A stretch of DNA of 64,000 nucleotides from Vicia villosa (taxonomy: Eukaryota; Streptophyta; Magnoliopsida; Fabales; Fabaceae): the NCBI RefSeq assembly GCF_029867415.1, contig NC_081184.1, positions 108,113,692 through 108,177,691 on the forward strand, read 5' to 3'. Position numbers and translations under genes: made by a program. Within the stretch, counting starts at the first letter, position 1; each line of letters starts with the position of its first letter. Positions 1-9,917 of the stretch are shown here, piece by piece. The notes under the pieces were generated by a model, which was not told the DNA's origin, searched no databases, and worked only from the letters and a program-made list of their open reading frames with translations.

Positions 1-18
1 TGCAATATCTAAACAACA

Positions 19-37
19 ATCCCCGGCAACGGCGCCA
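19..37 (-). other. Primer-binding site, tRNA-Asp type
   Basis: On the minus strand this reads TGGCGCCGTTGCCGGGGAT, which is complementary to the 3' end of plant tRNA-Asp (GTC) including CCA. It lies three bases beyond the LTR end at 41, the usual distance for an LTR retrotransposon. tRNA-Asp priming is typical of Athila-type Ty3/gypsy elements. The rest of the element lies to the left, outside the window. Confidence 0.85.
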
Positions 38-40
38 TTT

Positions 41-1240
41 TGTTGAAAGAGTATATTGGAATACTTTTCGTTTATATCGTATCCACAGGGATTATTGCGA
101 TATCACTGTCATTCTATAGCTTATTTTGTCTTGAGTTAAAGTTACTTTGGTTTTGGGTTTGCAAAAGATCATTCAACAATTTAGTAGCAAAGAGTAAATT
201 AATGAAAGTTCTAAGTTTTAAGAAAATGTATCAAGATTCGATTTCACCGACCTAACTTTGTATGTCAACCTATAAATATCTATATATGAACTCGTTAACG
301 ATCAATATAATTACGTATCGACATCTATACCGTCCGTGTCCGCAACGATATAGCTAGATTTACCGTATTGTTTAACCGCCGATTTCTCCACCGTTTAAAC
401 AATGCAAATAACGTTTTAAAACCGATACAACGTAAACATCAAACATTAAATCCATGTCTGCAACTTATAGTTTGATAGATGATAAAGTTAGATCAAGATA
501 AAAACATTGATGTCTCAAACATTTATACCATAGAAAAGCTTTAATAAACAAACTAAACCATCTATATTGATCATCACTTGTTCATACATAATATTCACAA
601 GAAAAACATACAAAAGTCAAGGAGGATTACATCTTATCTTGATACAAAAGATATTTAGCTATCCATAGAAATGGTAGCTTGCTCAATAAGGAAGGATTGA
701 AGAATGACAAGCATCAACGGCGATTAATCGACGATCAAGGCTTCAAAACTCCAATTCTTCAGTTGCTACAGTAGACAAGGGTTCTTTTAGCTCTCAAGAA
801 GATAAAGATCGAGTAAAATATATGATTTGCTCCTTATATAGTAAATCTGTTTTCTGTCCAGGGCGCGTCGCGCCCTCTAGCGCGCATCGCGCCATTACAC
901 TTGAAGATCAAACCGCCCAAGCGCGCCACGCACGCTTCTCTCTGCTGGAAGCTTCAACAAAATATCTGGCCCAGGGCGCGACGCGCCCTATTACCGCGCG
1001 ACGCGCGCTATGCTCTGCCCACCAGTCTTCAATCATGGCCAAAACAAGCTCAAAACTTCCCAAAATTTGCTAAGACCTACAAAATCATAACTAAAACACA
1101 TATTAACATAAAATAAAAGCTTAAAATTATAAACTACAAATAATTATCTAAATCTACAGGGAATTATGCGAATACTCGATAAAAACGGTCGAAAGGTGCC
1201 ACAAATTAAACTAGATATTAACACAATTTGGCACCTAACA
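41..1240 (-). mobile_element. 5' LTR of an Athila-like Ty3/gypsy element
   Basis: The segment is bounded by TGTTGAAAG at 41 and CACCTAACA at 1240, so both strands begin TGTT, as LTRs do. It abuts the tRNA-Asp primer-binding site at 19-37, which sets the orientation (element on the minus strand, this being its upstream LTR). Its minus-strand start reads TGTTAGGTGCCAAATTGTG, and a GGTGCC...GGCACC inverted pair sits just inside. A GC-rich array of palindromic words lies at 861-1010. Short ORFs here are not coding. The target duplication cannot be checked because the other LTR is off the window. The Athila assignment rests on the primer site and on LTR length, not on a coding domain. Confidence 0.75.
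861..1010. repeat. GC-rich palindromic word array inside the LTR
   Basis: The word GGGCGCGTCGCGCCC (861-875, a near-perfect palindrome) and variants such as GCGCGCATCGCGCC, GGGCGCGACGCGCCC and CGCGCGACGCGCGC occur at least four times in 150 bases. The surrounding LTR is strongly AT-rich, so the block is a sharp GC island. It is not coding. Confidence 0.8.
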
Positions 1241-1680
1241 GTATCTTAGAGTATCTCTAAATTAATATAAAATATATTTATAATACTCTAACATTAACGA
1301 ACAAATTTGCGCACTGAAACAACTAAGTATGATAACCGTAAATCGCCTAGAGTCACTCATAGGCCAACCAAATAATTGACTAGTTAGGCCATTGATCGAG
1401 TCAACCACTAACCTATCAACTATTGACCAAGTCAAATATTGGCTGTTGACCATATATTGACTTTTTTAATTACCCAAAGTTAACAATGCTAAAAATTGTC
1501 TTTTTCTTTTCTTTATCACTCGAGGTTTTAAGACATACTTCAACACTTTTCTTTCCATTGTCTCCCGTAGTGGAATTCCCAATTTGTGAAGCAAGCATGT
1601 TAAGTGACAAATAAGTGAATAAGTTGCCTTAAAGGTCTATAATCCTTACGTGTTGTCGACAAATGATTTCTAAAGTATTA
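1241..1680. other. Non-coding flank, no gene seen
   Basis: This is AT-rich sequence. The only structure is a loose set of GTTGACC/GGTCAA words around 1365-1460. No coding region, TIR or LTR end was recognised. Confidence 0.5.
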
Positions 1681-1936
1681 CTCCCTCCGTTTTAAAATGA
1701 GTGTCGTTTAAAGTTTTTGCACATAGATTAAGGAATGTAATAGTAGTGTCATAAAACATTGCACTTTTACTAAATTAATCTTATAAATATATTGGAAGTA
1801 GTGTATATAGTAATAATTAAAGGGCATAATTGAAAAAATAACAATTATTTCAACATTGAAAAGTGAGAATGACATTCATTTTGAAATTCAATAATTCTTT
1901 CTCTCTAAAACGACACTCATTTTGAAACGGAGAGAA
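1681..1936. mobile_element. Stowaway-type MITE (Tc1/mariner)
   Basis: The element starts CTCCCTCCGTTTTAAAATGA and ends with the inverted counterpart (CGACACTCATTTTGAAACGG then AGAGAA), giving terminal inverted repeats of about 26 bp. It is flanked on both sides by TA (1679-1680 and 1937-1938), the target duplication of Tc1/mariner elements. CTCCCTCCGT is the classic Stowaway terminus. It is 256 bp long with no coding capacity. Confidence 0.92.
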
Positions 1937-1938
1937 TA

Positions 1939-3502
1939 AGTAGAAGAAGAGGAAGAAGATAGCTTTCCACTCATTAATTATTCTATTCAAAGGAATGAGG
2001 AGAGGATGATTGAGAGGAGAGGATGATTGAGTACACCTAAGCTAGTTTTTAACTTTCACCCTACAACCTAGATCAAGGACTTCACTACACAAACAAATTG
2101 AAAAACATACTAGGCATTTCTATTCTATAAAGAAGAGACCTTATTTATTTCCAACCCACATGATAGAAAAATATATTTGTTCAATTCTAGCTTATGTTTT
2201 CAGGTCCCACATGAAATCTTATATCTATCTTTGCAACATGTTGCTGCGTAATACTACATTGAATTCAAAGAAAGAGACAGGGACCAACTAACTTGCAACC
2301 TATTACCTAGGGTAGGAAAAAGGATATTACCCTAAGACTTACTTTTACTATGCATTCGTTCGTGCACTGACTGAAGATATTATCCCAAGAGTTATGTGGC
2401 AAGCTAACAGATTATGCAACTTATTATCTTCTCAAAGAAGTTTTTCTTATAAGCGCAAAATATTTCAAAGCGAGCACCATATTTTTGCACGAATGTGGAT
2501 ATCATATTTGTTCACATCTTGAATATGACCTAGACCAATTTTCATAGATGTGATCATATGAGGACATATAGGCTAAAGAAGAGACTGATAGCTTTCAAGA
2601 TTCTAGTTTTCAAACTTGTCTAAGCTCTCCATATCTATGTCTATCATGTTGCTCTTTGCCTAAGCTCTCCGTATATCTATGTCTATCATGTTGCTCTATC
2701 TCTATCTATCTTAGTTGCTTGATTTATAGCATGTAGGTTTCAAAATTATAATTGCCTTTCCCTCAAACTGGCATGGAAGACTTAGATTGGCCTATCATTC
2801 AAATTAAATTTTATAGCATGCCAACAAGACTTACAAAAGCATTTTAATAACTCCCTTGAAATTCAAGAAAGAATATTACTTATCCAGTAAAACAAGAATC
2901 AACTAAATAAAAGGCCCTTAAATCTCATTGTTTTCCATAGCGCTATATACCCCATAAGATTGACTTAAGGGATATAATGTAACAAAAGTATCAAGAGAAA
3001 TAACAATCAATGGACTAGAAAGGCGAGAGACATAAGAGCAATTAGAACTCCTTATAGAATTTTCCACTCAATCTAATATGCGAGTAGACTTTTTTCAATA
3101 CTCTTAATAGAAAGGGGGGCTTAAGGATTTTAGGATATGTCAAAAGAATCTACAAATTTTACCCTATAGAGTATCCATTATAACCTCTCCACATAATCTT
3201 GGGTTAAGTAACCCCTTCTCTTTATCTATTTGGCATGTCAAGTGCGAGATAAGTTAACCATCTGTATCTTATCTCTTTTCATCCTGCACTAATAGAAAGG
3301 AAGTACTTGTCAACGATCCTTGATTGTTTAATCTTTCTCCCATCAAATCAATAAATCTAGTGTGATCAGTACATGCATAATTTGGATTGAAATCATGGGA
3401 TTTAGAGATGCATAATTTTGATGATCAAAATGATGGTTAGTTCAAGTTATTTAGCTTCTCATTTCGTTCAGATTTAAGGCAATAAGAACATTAAAAAACA
3501 TG
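1939..3502. other. Non-coding, one short tandem duplication
   Basis: No gene was recognised in this 1.5 kb. A block of about 38 bases beginning TAAGCTCTCC is present twice in a row (2621-2656 and 2661-2698), ending in TCTATC simple sequence. The rest is AT-rich with no clear element ends. Confidence 0.5.
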
Positions 3503-4132
3503 TGCTTGGAAGGGCCGGCCCGAACATTTCAGAGGCCCTGTTCTAATTTTAAAAATATGATTTTTCATATAAATAATAATATACTTGTTATTTTTTAACA
3601 TATTATCAAGAAAAAATAATAATATATATTTTTTAATAAAAAAACTAACATAATAAGTCAAATAAAATATCATAAAATATTTAATAATAATATTTTGTTA
3701 AAAGGTCATTACTTCAAGTTTTTATTAAAAAAAAATTAAACTCAAATTAAACGTGTACGGACAAAATTTTAAAAAAAAAAATAGAAGTTACTTTCAATTA
3801 TATTTTATAAATAAATAGAATAATATTGACATCTATTTATTTAAAGTTTTACTATTAAAATTTTAATATAATCAAAATCACATTAATTTTTAAAACAATA
3901 CAACTCAAAAATAACTTTTCTTTAAAAAAATATAAAATGTAGGTGATATTTTAAAATTTAAGAAATTAAAAACGAATGATAAAATATTTAAAGTAATATT
4001 TTAAAAAATAAAATAAACTTATAGTTAGTTATTATAGTTTCACATATTTCTAAAACATAATTTTAAACCCTAAATTGTTTTGTAGGTTAATTTATTGTTT
4101 TGAAATAGGGATATTGGGCCATCTTTGTTGTT

Positions 4133-4208
4133 GAACTAAAAAGGTTAAATAGCAAAAACTTGGTATGCCTGAACTAAAAAAGTTAAATAGCAAAATCTTG
4201 GTATGCCA
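4133..4208. repeat. 38-bp tandem duplication
   Basis: Two adjacent copies of a 38-base unit starting GAACTAAAAA and ending TTGGTATGCC lie at 4133-4170 and 4171-4208, differing by about three bases. Confidence 0.85.
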
Positions 4209-4304
4209 GAATCGTACTAAAGACTTTAACCCCCCCTCCATCCAGCATGAAACTGCTTTCTCTACCGCTGGACTACTTTCCATTCTTAAAAGTATAACTA
4301 AATG

Positions 4305-4306
<2 letters not shown>

Positions 4307-4366
<60 letters not shown>
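4307..4366. repeat. (AT)n microsatellite
   Basis: This is an uninterrupted AT dinucleotide run of about 60 bases inside the transposon at 3512-4431. Confidence 0.98.
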
Positions 4367-4369
<3 letters not shown>

Positions 4370-4457
4370 TATATTTTTAGTTGGGCCGGCCCTGTATGGT
4401 GGCTCTTCTTGCACCCCCACAGGGCCGGTCCTGCTTGGAAATATCTCTATATAATAT

Positions 4458-5176
4458 TAGGGGTGGACAAAGTTAAACTGTCTGATTCAAACCGGCAGAC
4501 CTATTAATTTTTTATGTAAACGAATCAGATCTGGTTGGATGTTGGGGGTGGTATGGCTGCTTAATTTGGGCAGTATAGTGTTCTTTCGGGTCAAACCTGA
4601 ATGATTATTTTGAACTCGTCAAAAATCAAATACGGCCAAACCCAACTAATATTATACCCTTACAAAATATAATAATTTGACAATATTATAAAAATATGAT
4701 TCATAATAATAGGATTCATAATGTTGTGGAATTATTATATTTTTTAAAATTTAATGGTGACATTTATATTCACAACATGCAATACTAAATTTTGAGTGTT
4801 TTTAATTTGTAGATTAAAGTATCATTTTGATCAAATTAATGTCAAATGATATTGAAAATAATATAAAATAATAATAATTTTTTTCAATAATAAAAAAAAA
4901 ATAGTTTTTCTTTGGGCTACTCTAAATTTTTAATATTTTTTTACAAAAATGAATGTTCATGAATTTTATAAAAAATGGCCATTTTTATGGATTTAGCCAG
5001 ATAAATATTAAATCGACCAAACTCATTTGACTTATCCGCCAAACCGATTTAATCGAATCTACAAAAAATCAAAATTTTATCGATCGAAATTGGATCTTAA
5101 GAATGAAACCGCAATTTGCGTCAAATTTAAATTTTGGGCCCAATTTTGATCCAAACCGACCGACTGTCCAGCCCTA
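4458..5176. mobile_element. Aged hAT-like non-autonomous element
   Basis: The element starts TAGGGGTGGACAAAG and ends CTGTCCAGCCCTA; read inverted, the end is TAGGGCTGGACAG. The flanking octamers TATAATAT and TCTAATAC agree at six of eight positions, as expected for a decayed 8-bp hAT duplication. The TAGGGGTG terminus is shared with the better preserved element at 46682-47220. The interior contains recurring AAACCGA/CCAAACC words and no ORF. Confidence 0.6.
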
Positions 5177-6129
5177 TCTAATACTACAAAAGCCAATATT
5201 CCATTTTCTTCATGTGCTCCCTATAAGAATGTGACCTCTTCTTTTTTATAGGTGTCGCATGTAAGAGAAACATTTGACCAATCTCCCCTAGTGGGGCTTC
5301 TATCTTTCATAAATTGGATAAAACAACCATTGGGACGAAAGCCCCCGAAACCAAGACGTACAAATTGTTTTTCCTTTCTTTGAGATTTCAAAAGATTAGT
5401 CCTGTGAAACCGTGATCTAGTTCTTTTGTATAGCTTAAAAACAAAGTAGTGATTTAGATCGTAAGTAAGTTAAAGAGAGTGCGCAAAACTGGTGAATCCA
5501 CCAGGGAAACTCGAATTATGGCACCTCTCAAATTAGTACTTTAGTTATTTGTTCCCTCAAAGGACATGTTTTTATTGAATTCTAGTTTTTCTTCTTATCC
5601 CCATGGAGTTCACCGTGTATGGACTTAGGAAGCAAATAATAATTGTTGCGGATATTGGAAAAAAATGATAAATGTTAATAGGATTTTCTTTTGTATTCAA
5701 TTTTAAATCATTGGTCTGGAGTAAAGAAAAGATATCCTAAGGAAGCAAAGAAAAAGTAATCCCGCTCGAAGACTGTAAGAGAATTATGGTTAGAATTTTT
5801 TTACTCAAACTAAGTCAAGGTTCTGGGCCACAACATTTCTCTTCTAATATCCAAGTGTTAAGTAAAAGGTCAAGTCGAAAGCTAAAGCTAATGCTTACCT
5901 CAAATCAAATCAACGCCACCCACATGTTTAGGAGAAAACAAAGGTATAAAGAAAATAAAGAATAGAAGATGTTGTAAGTTCAAAGGTCTTTTTGAAATGG
6001 GTTATTATTAGTTGTCGGTAGTTTGATGTACTGGTTTTGGGTGGTGTGTATTGATAGAATCCTTATTCTTCTCATCGAGATTTAAAGCTCCATCAGAATC
6101 AAGAAGAAACCACAGTCTAAGAAACTAAG
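5177..6129. other. Non-coding, no gene seen
   Basis: No ORF, TIR or LTR end could be supported here. The sequence reads like old retroelement debris. Confidence 0.45.
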
Positions 6130-6152
6130 GGTGTGTTTGGTTCGGGGTAGAT

Positions 6153-6243
6153 GGAGGGGAGGGGAGGGGAGGGGAGGGAATATTTCTAATTAAATGTGTT
6201 TGGTTCAAATTTTATGAGGGAAGGGGAGGGGAGGGGAGGGGAG
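6153..6243 (+). repeat. GGGGA runs with G-quadruplex potential
   Basis: Two blocks of GGGGA repeats (about 6153-6178 and 6219-6243) each contain four or more G-tracts of three to four bases separated by single A. The block follows GTGTGTTTGGTTC, a phrase common at MITE ends, and that phrase recurs inside at 6196. It is probably part of a small repeat, but its borders are not clear. Confidence 0.6.
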
Positions 6244-6618
6244 CAAAACCCCTCCAAAACACACTTTTTGCGTCCCCCCAAATCGGGGGGATTTGGAGAG
6301 GAGTGGAGGGAATCTGAATATTGATATTTTAAAACTTATTATAATTACTATAATATCCTCAGTTTTATTTTAATATTTCAAAATTATTTATTTTCTTGTG
6401 TATTGCTGCTCTCTTCTGTGTGATTTTTCTCGATTGCTTCTGTTAACATATTATAATTATTCTCCACCTTCAAATTATTTTAAAATTTTTGTCCTTAATA
6501 TAAATCATAATCATTGTACTTTTTGATTACGATTTAAAAGTTGTATCAACATATAGTTTAACATTAGTAAAATTTCTAATATTGAGTGACTAAAAAGTTA
6601 TAATTTAGTACATAATGT

Positions 6619-7793
6619 TGAAATAAGTGTAGTCTTAAAAACTTGAACGATAAAAACAAATTGCACAGTTATTTTTATCCTGGTTCGTTGTTAACTAAAC
6701 TACTCCAGTCCACCCCCACGGAGTGATTTACCTCACCTGAGGATTTAATCCACTAATCGCAACAGATTACAATGGTTTTCCACTTACTCCGCGACTAAGT
6801 CTTCTAGAGTATCCTGATCACAACCTGATCACTCTAGGAACAAATGCTTAGACACAAGCTAAGACTTTCTTAGAGTATCCTGACCACCACGTGATCACTC
6901 TAATTACAACTGCTTAGACACAAGCTAAGACTTCCTAGAGTATCCTGATCAACACTTGATCACTCTAGTTACTTACAAATTAATGTAATCAATTCTAAGA
7001 GTATTACAAATGCTTCTGAAAAGCTATAATCACGACATTGATATTTCTCTTAACGTTTAAGCTTAATCTCACTAATATATTACAACAGCAATGTAGTGAG
7101 CTTTGATGAAGATGAAGTTTCTGAGCTTTGAATTGAACAGCGTTTTAGCAAGTTAATTGTTAGCAAATCGTCAACCTTGCTTCTCATCAGAACTTCATAC
7201 TTATAGGCGTTTTGAGAAGATGACCGTTGGGAGAATTTAATGCTTTGCGTATTCCGTACAGCATTGCATTTAATGTTTCACTCTTTTGTCAATTACCTCG
7301 AGCCTTGCGCACGCTGTGTCTACTGACGTTGCCTTTAATAGTTTCTAACGTTCCTTTTGTCAGTCAGCGTAGCCTGCGACTTGTACTTTCTTCTGATCTG
7401 ATGTTTGTGTATACAACGTTTGAATATCATCAGAGTCAAACAGCTTGGTGCATAGCATCTTCTTGTCTTTTGACCTTGAAGTGCTTCTGAGCGTGATACC
7501 ATGAGAACTTCAGTGCTTCTGCTTCTGATCTCAAGTTCTTCTGATGCTTCCATAGACCCATGTTCTGATTCTGCCTTGACCATATCTTCTGATGTCTTGC
7601 CAGACCATGTTCTGATGTTGCATGCTGAACCTTCTGAGACAAAGCTTCTGAGCGCTGATTTGTGCATACTCTTTATATATTTCCTGAAAGGGAAATTGCA
7701 ATGTATTAGAGTACCACATTATCTCACACAAAATTCATATCCTTGTTATCATCAAAACTAAGAATATTGATCAGAACAAATCTTGTTCTAACG
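6619..7793 (-). repeat. 3' LTR of the Sirevirus, terminus missing
   Basis: It aligns along its length with 14983-16156 at about 98-99 percent. At its + strand right end it reads TTCTAACG where the partner reads TTCTAACA, so the terminal TG (element strand) is mutated. At its left end it stops at 6619, exactly where the partner enters a 12-G run. The last 38 bases of the LTR are absent and replaced by unrelated AT-rich sequence. Confidence 0.9.
6802..6969. repeat. LTR internal 65-bp repeats, 3' LTR copy
   Basis: About 2.5 units with a period of about 65 bases each start TAGAGTATCCTGA and contain TGATCACTCTA and GCTTAGACACAAGCTAAG. The last is an imperfect inverted repeat. Palindromic repeats in LTRs are a known Sirevirus trait. 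Confidence 0.85.
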
Positions 7794-7794
7794 A

Positions 7795-7958
7795 TCTCCC
7801 CCTTTTTGATGATGACAAAAACATATATAAATGATATGAATTTGCGATCAGAAAGAGCAGACGGCTAAAGACAATCTACACAGCTATAGCATAAGCATGT
7901 GAATATGTCTCCCCCTGAGATTAACAATCTCCCCCTGAGATGAATAATCTCCCCCTGA
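7795..7958 (-). other. Polypurine tract and three extra copies
   Basis: On the element strand, AAAAAGGGGGAGATC lies directly upstream of the 3' LTR and is the functional polypurine tract position. Three further tracts of the form TCAGGGGGAGA lie at 7908-7920, 7928-7940 and 7948-7958. Multiplied polypurine tracts near the 3' LTR are a described Sirevirus feature. Confidence 0.85.
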
Positions 7959-8030
7959 AATTAATACTAGAAGAATTTTATAAATAAAAGACTTCCCTGA
8001 GTATTTCAGTAGAGACGTTCACAGTGCTTG

Positions 8031-8235
8031 ATCTTCAGAACATTCATGACTTCTGATTTCTGCTTCCATAGGACAGCTTCAGAACATTGAATTTCTTTAG
8101 ATCCTCAGAACATTCACAGCTTCTGATTCCTGCTTCCATCGGACAGCTTCAGAACTTGAATTTCTTTGATCTTCAGAACATCCACAGCTTCTGATTCTTG
8201 CTTCCATTGGGACAACTTCAGAGCTTGAATTTCTT
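8031..8235. repeat. Three tandem copies of a 70-bp unit in the element 3' UTR
   Basis: Units start at about 8031, 8101 and 8169. Each begins ATC(T)TCAGAACAT and runs through CTTCTGATT, TGCTTCCAT and GGACA to AATTTCTT. The array is non-coding and lies between the envelope-like remnant and the polypurine tracts. Confidence 0.85.
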
Positions 8236-8703
8236 CTTACATCACTTCATGCTAGATTGTATCAAAACATTGTTGAATGTACTAGAGCATCATCAGAGCA
8301 TCTCTACATCCTGAAATGTTACAGAACAACACTAAACGACAAAAGTCAGCATGAATAATTCAGAACATAGAATATGTTTCAGAACACATAATATGTATCA
8401 GAGCCATATAGAATGTATCAGAACAAATAGACATAATGTTTCAGAGCATATTCTATCATCAGAATATCTGAACATTCTTCCTTCTTGCTTCTGATCCTGA
8501 TTCTGAAGCTTCATAGCACTCAGCTTGCTTCAAGAATCCAAGAACTTGATTCATCTTGTTGCTTCTTATGTTGATCTTGAAAGAGAATTTTCAATTCCTG
8601 CAACAACACAACTTAAAGCATAGAACTTTGCAAGTTCTGTTAGTAATGTGGGGTCTTTTACCCGGTAACTGATAATATTAATCAGATCATTTATCATATA
8701 TTT

Positions 8704-8715
8704 TCTCCCCCTTTT
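8704..8715 (-). other. Distal polypurine tract
   Basis: On the element strand AAAAAGGGGGAG lies here, about 900 bases upstream of the 3' LTR and followed by AAAATATATG. It is the fifth tract of this kind in the element and may mark a secondary plus-strand priming site. Confidence 0.6.
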
Positions 8716-8874
8716 TGTCATAACATCAAAAAGAATATAAAAGATTCAGATGTAGAAAACGACAAAGGAAAGAAACAGAATTAAACTTTTCATTGATTAA
8801 ACAAGCAGGATTACAAAAGATGTATGCAGAATAACAGATGCAATCAAACAAAGAAAACTACAAGGACTTAAGGA

Positions 8875-9456
8875 CTACAACCCTAGCTTAGACATAATCT
8901 TAGCTAACATATCATGAATCCCTGCGGTGTTCTCAGTTTGTCTAGCCATGAAAGCTTGAAACTCTGCATGCCTGTCCAGACTAGAACCTCCATTGTAAGA
9001 GAATGCATGAATTCAAGGAGGAAGTGAGAGACAGTTCACAGGAAGAGAGCTAATGTCTCAAACGGGGCTTTTCCTTAACATAGAAGTCAAGAACATGATG
9101 CTTAACTTCATCCAATATCTCAAGAAAGTCTTCTTCCTTTGGATAAATGTTGATAACAGTATCACAGAAGAGATCTGACTTGAGACTTCTTGGAATCTTG
9201 AGAGATCCGTCTTGAAATCAATGTCAGCGATCCCCGAGATTTGTTTCTCAACCTGGAACCAGACAACCCTTCCAACTGTTCTATTCAAATAGATCGACCA
9301 CCCTTGAGCCTTCGTCTTCGTTTTTGGTTTGAAACCATAAGCACCCAAGTCATCAGAGTCCACAGAAGATTTACACAAAACTTCCATTTCTGATGGAGGA
9401 ATGTAGCGAGTTTTCAGTGGAGAAACCTCTTGAGAGGAACTTGAAGACGGATTCAT
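8875..9456 (-). pseudogene. Envelope-like ORF of the Sirevirus, internally deleted
   Basis: An ATG at 9454-9456 opens a serine-rich N-terminus (MNPSSSSSQEVSPLK) followed by about 70 residues including GWSIYLNRTVGRVVWFQ. The frame shifts near 9205, and the shifted frame continues to about 9010 with an acidic stretch (PKEEDFLEILDE). A second piece at 8875-8976 reads FQAFMARQTENTAGIHDMLA and ends in a stop at 8875-8877. Envelope-like genes of this lineage are usually several hundred residues, so the middle has been lost. The start and end are recognised from their position between pol and the 3' LTR; the function of the product is not established in any Sirevirus. Confidence 0.6.
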
Positions 9457-9508
9457 GGTGAATGCTAGGTTGAAGATGAATAAACTAGGGTTTATGCAAA
9501 ATGCAGAT

Positions 9509-9509
<1 letters not shown>

Positions 9510-9559
<50 letters not shown>
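9510..9559. repeat. (GA)n microsatellite
   Basis: This is a 50-base GA run just upstream (element strand) of the envelope-like ATG. It would lie in the leader of that ORF. Confidence 0.97.
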
Positions 9560-9563
<4 letters not shown>

Positions 9564-9917
9564 GAGGGAAAAGAAACGTTTGAAGAGTATAAAAAGAAAC
9601 TGAAATGATGAATGGCATTTAATGTTACATGACGTGAGGAGAGATAATAATGACAAAAGAAGTGATTAGCACAGTTACCTAAGTAGGCGTCCCCTCAACT
9701 GCACGCACGCTTGTCCAGAATTAGTGAACACGTGTTTACCATCTGGATAGCCAGTTACAGCTGTTTTACTTTTAAAGAGATTCTGAGTCAACTTAGACAA
9801 TGAAACGTTAGTAATAACAGAATCACTACTTCTAATTGATCACAATCAGAACTTCTTATAAAAGACTAATCCAATCTCATTTCAGAAGATACTCATACAT
9901 AAGATCTTCTCATCTTC

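Larger units (their letters stand above)
3512..4431. mobile_element. Non-autonomous DNA transposon, 9-bp target duplication
   Basis: TGCTTGGAA stands immediately on both sides (3503-3511 and 4432-4440), a perfect 9-bp duplication. The element begins GGGCCGGCCC and ends GGGCCGGTCC, which are inverted repeats with one mismatch. Nine-base duplications are typical of Mutator-like elements, so I place it there, though the TIR is short for that group. The 3' end holds a hairpin: GGGCCGGCCCTGT at 4383-4395 pairs with ACAGGGCCGGTCC at 4419-4431. The interior is AT-rich and non-coding, with a 38-bp duplication and an (AT)n run. It is 920 bp long. Confidence 0.75.

Noticed and set aside
7227..7761. Four overlapping ORFs, repeated at 15590-16124
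   Set aside because: They lie within both LTRs of the Sirevirus at identical positions and have no domain.
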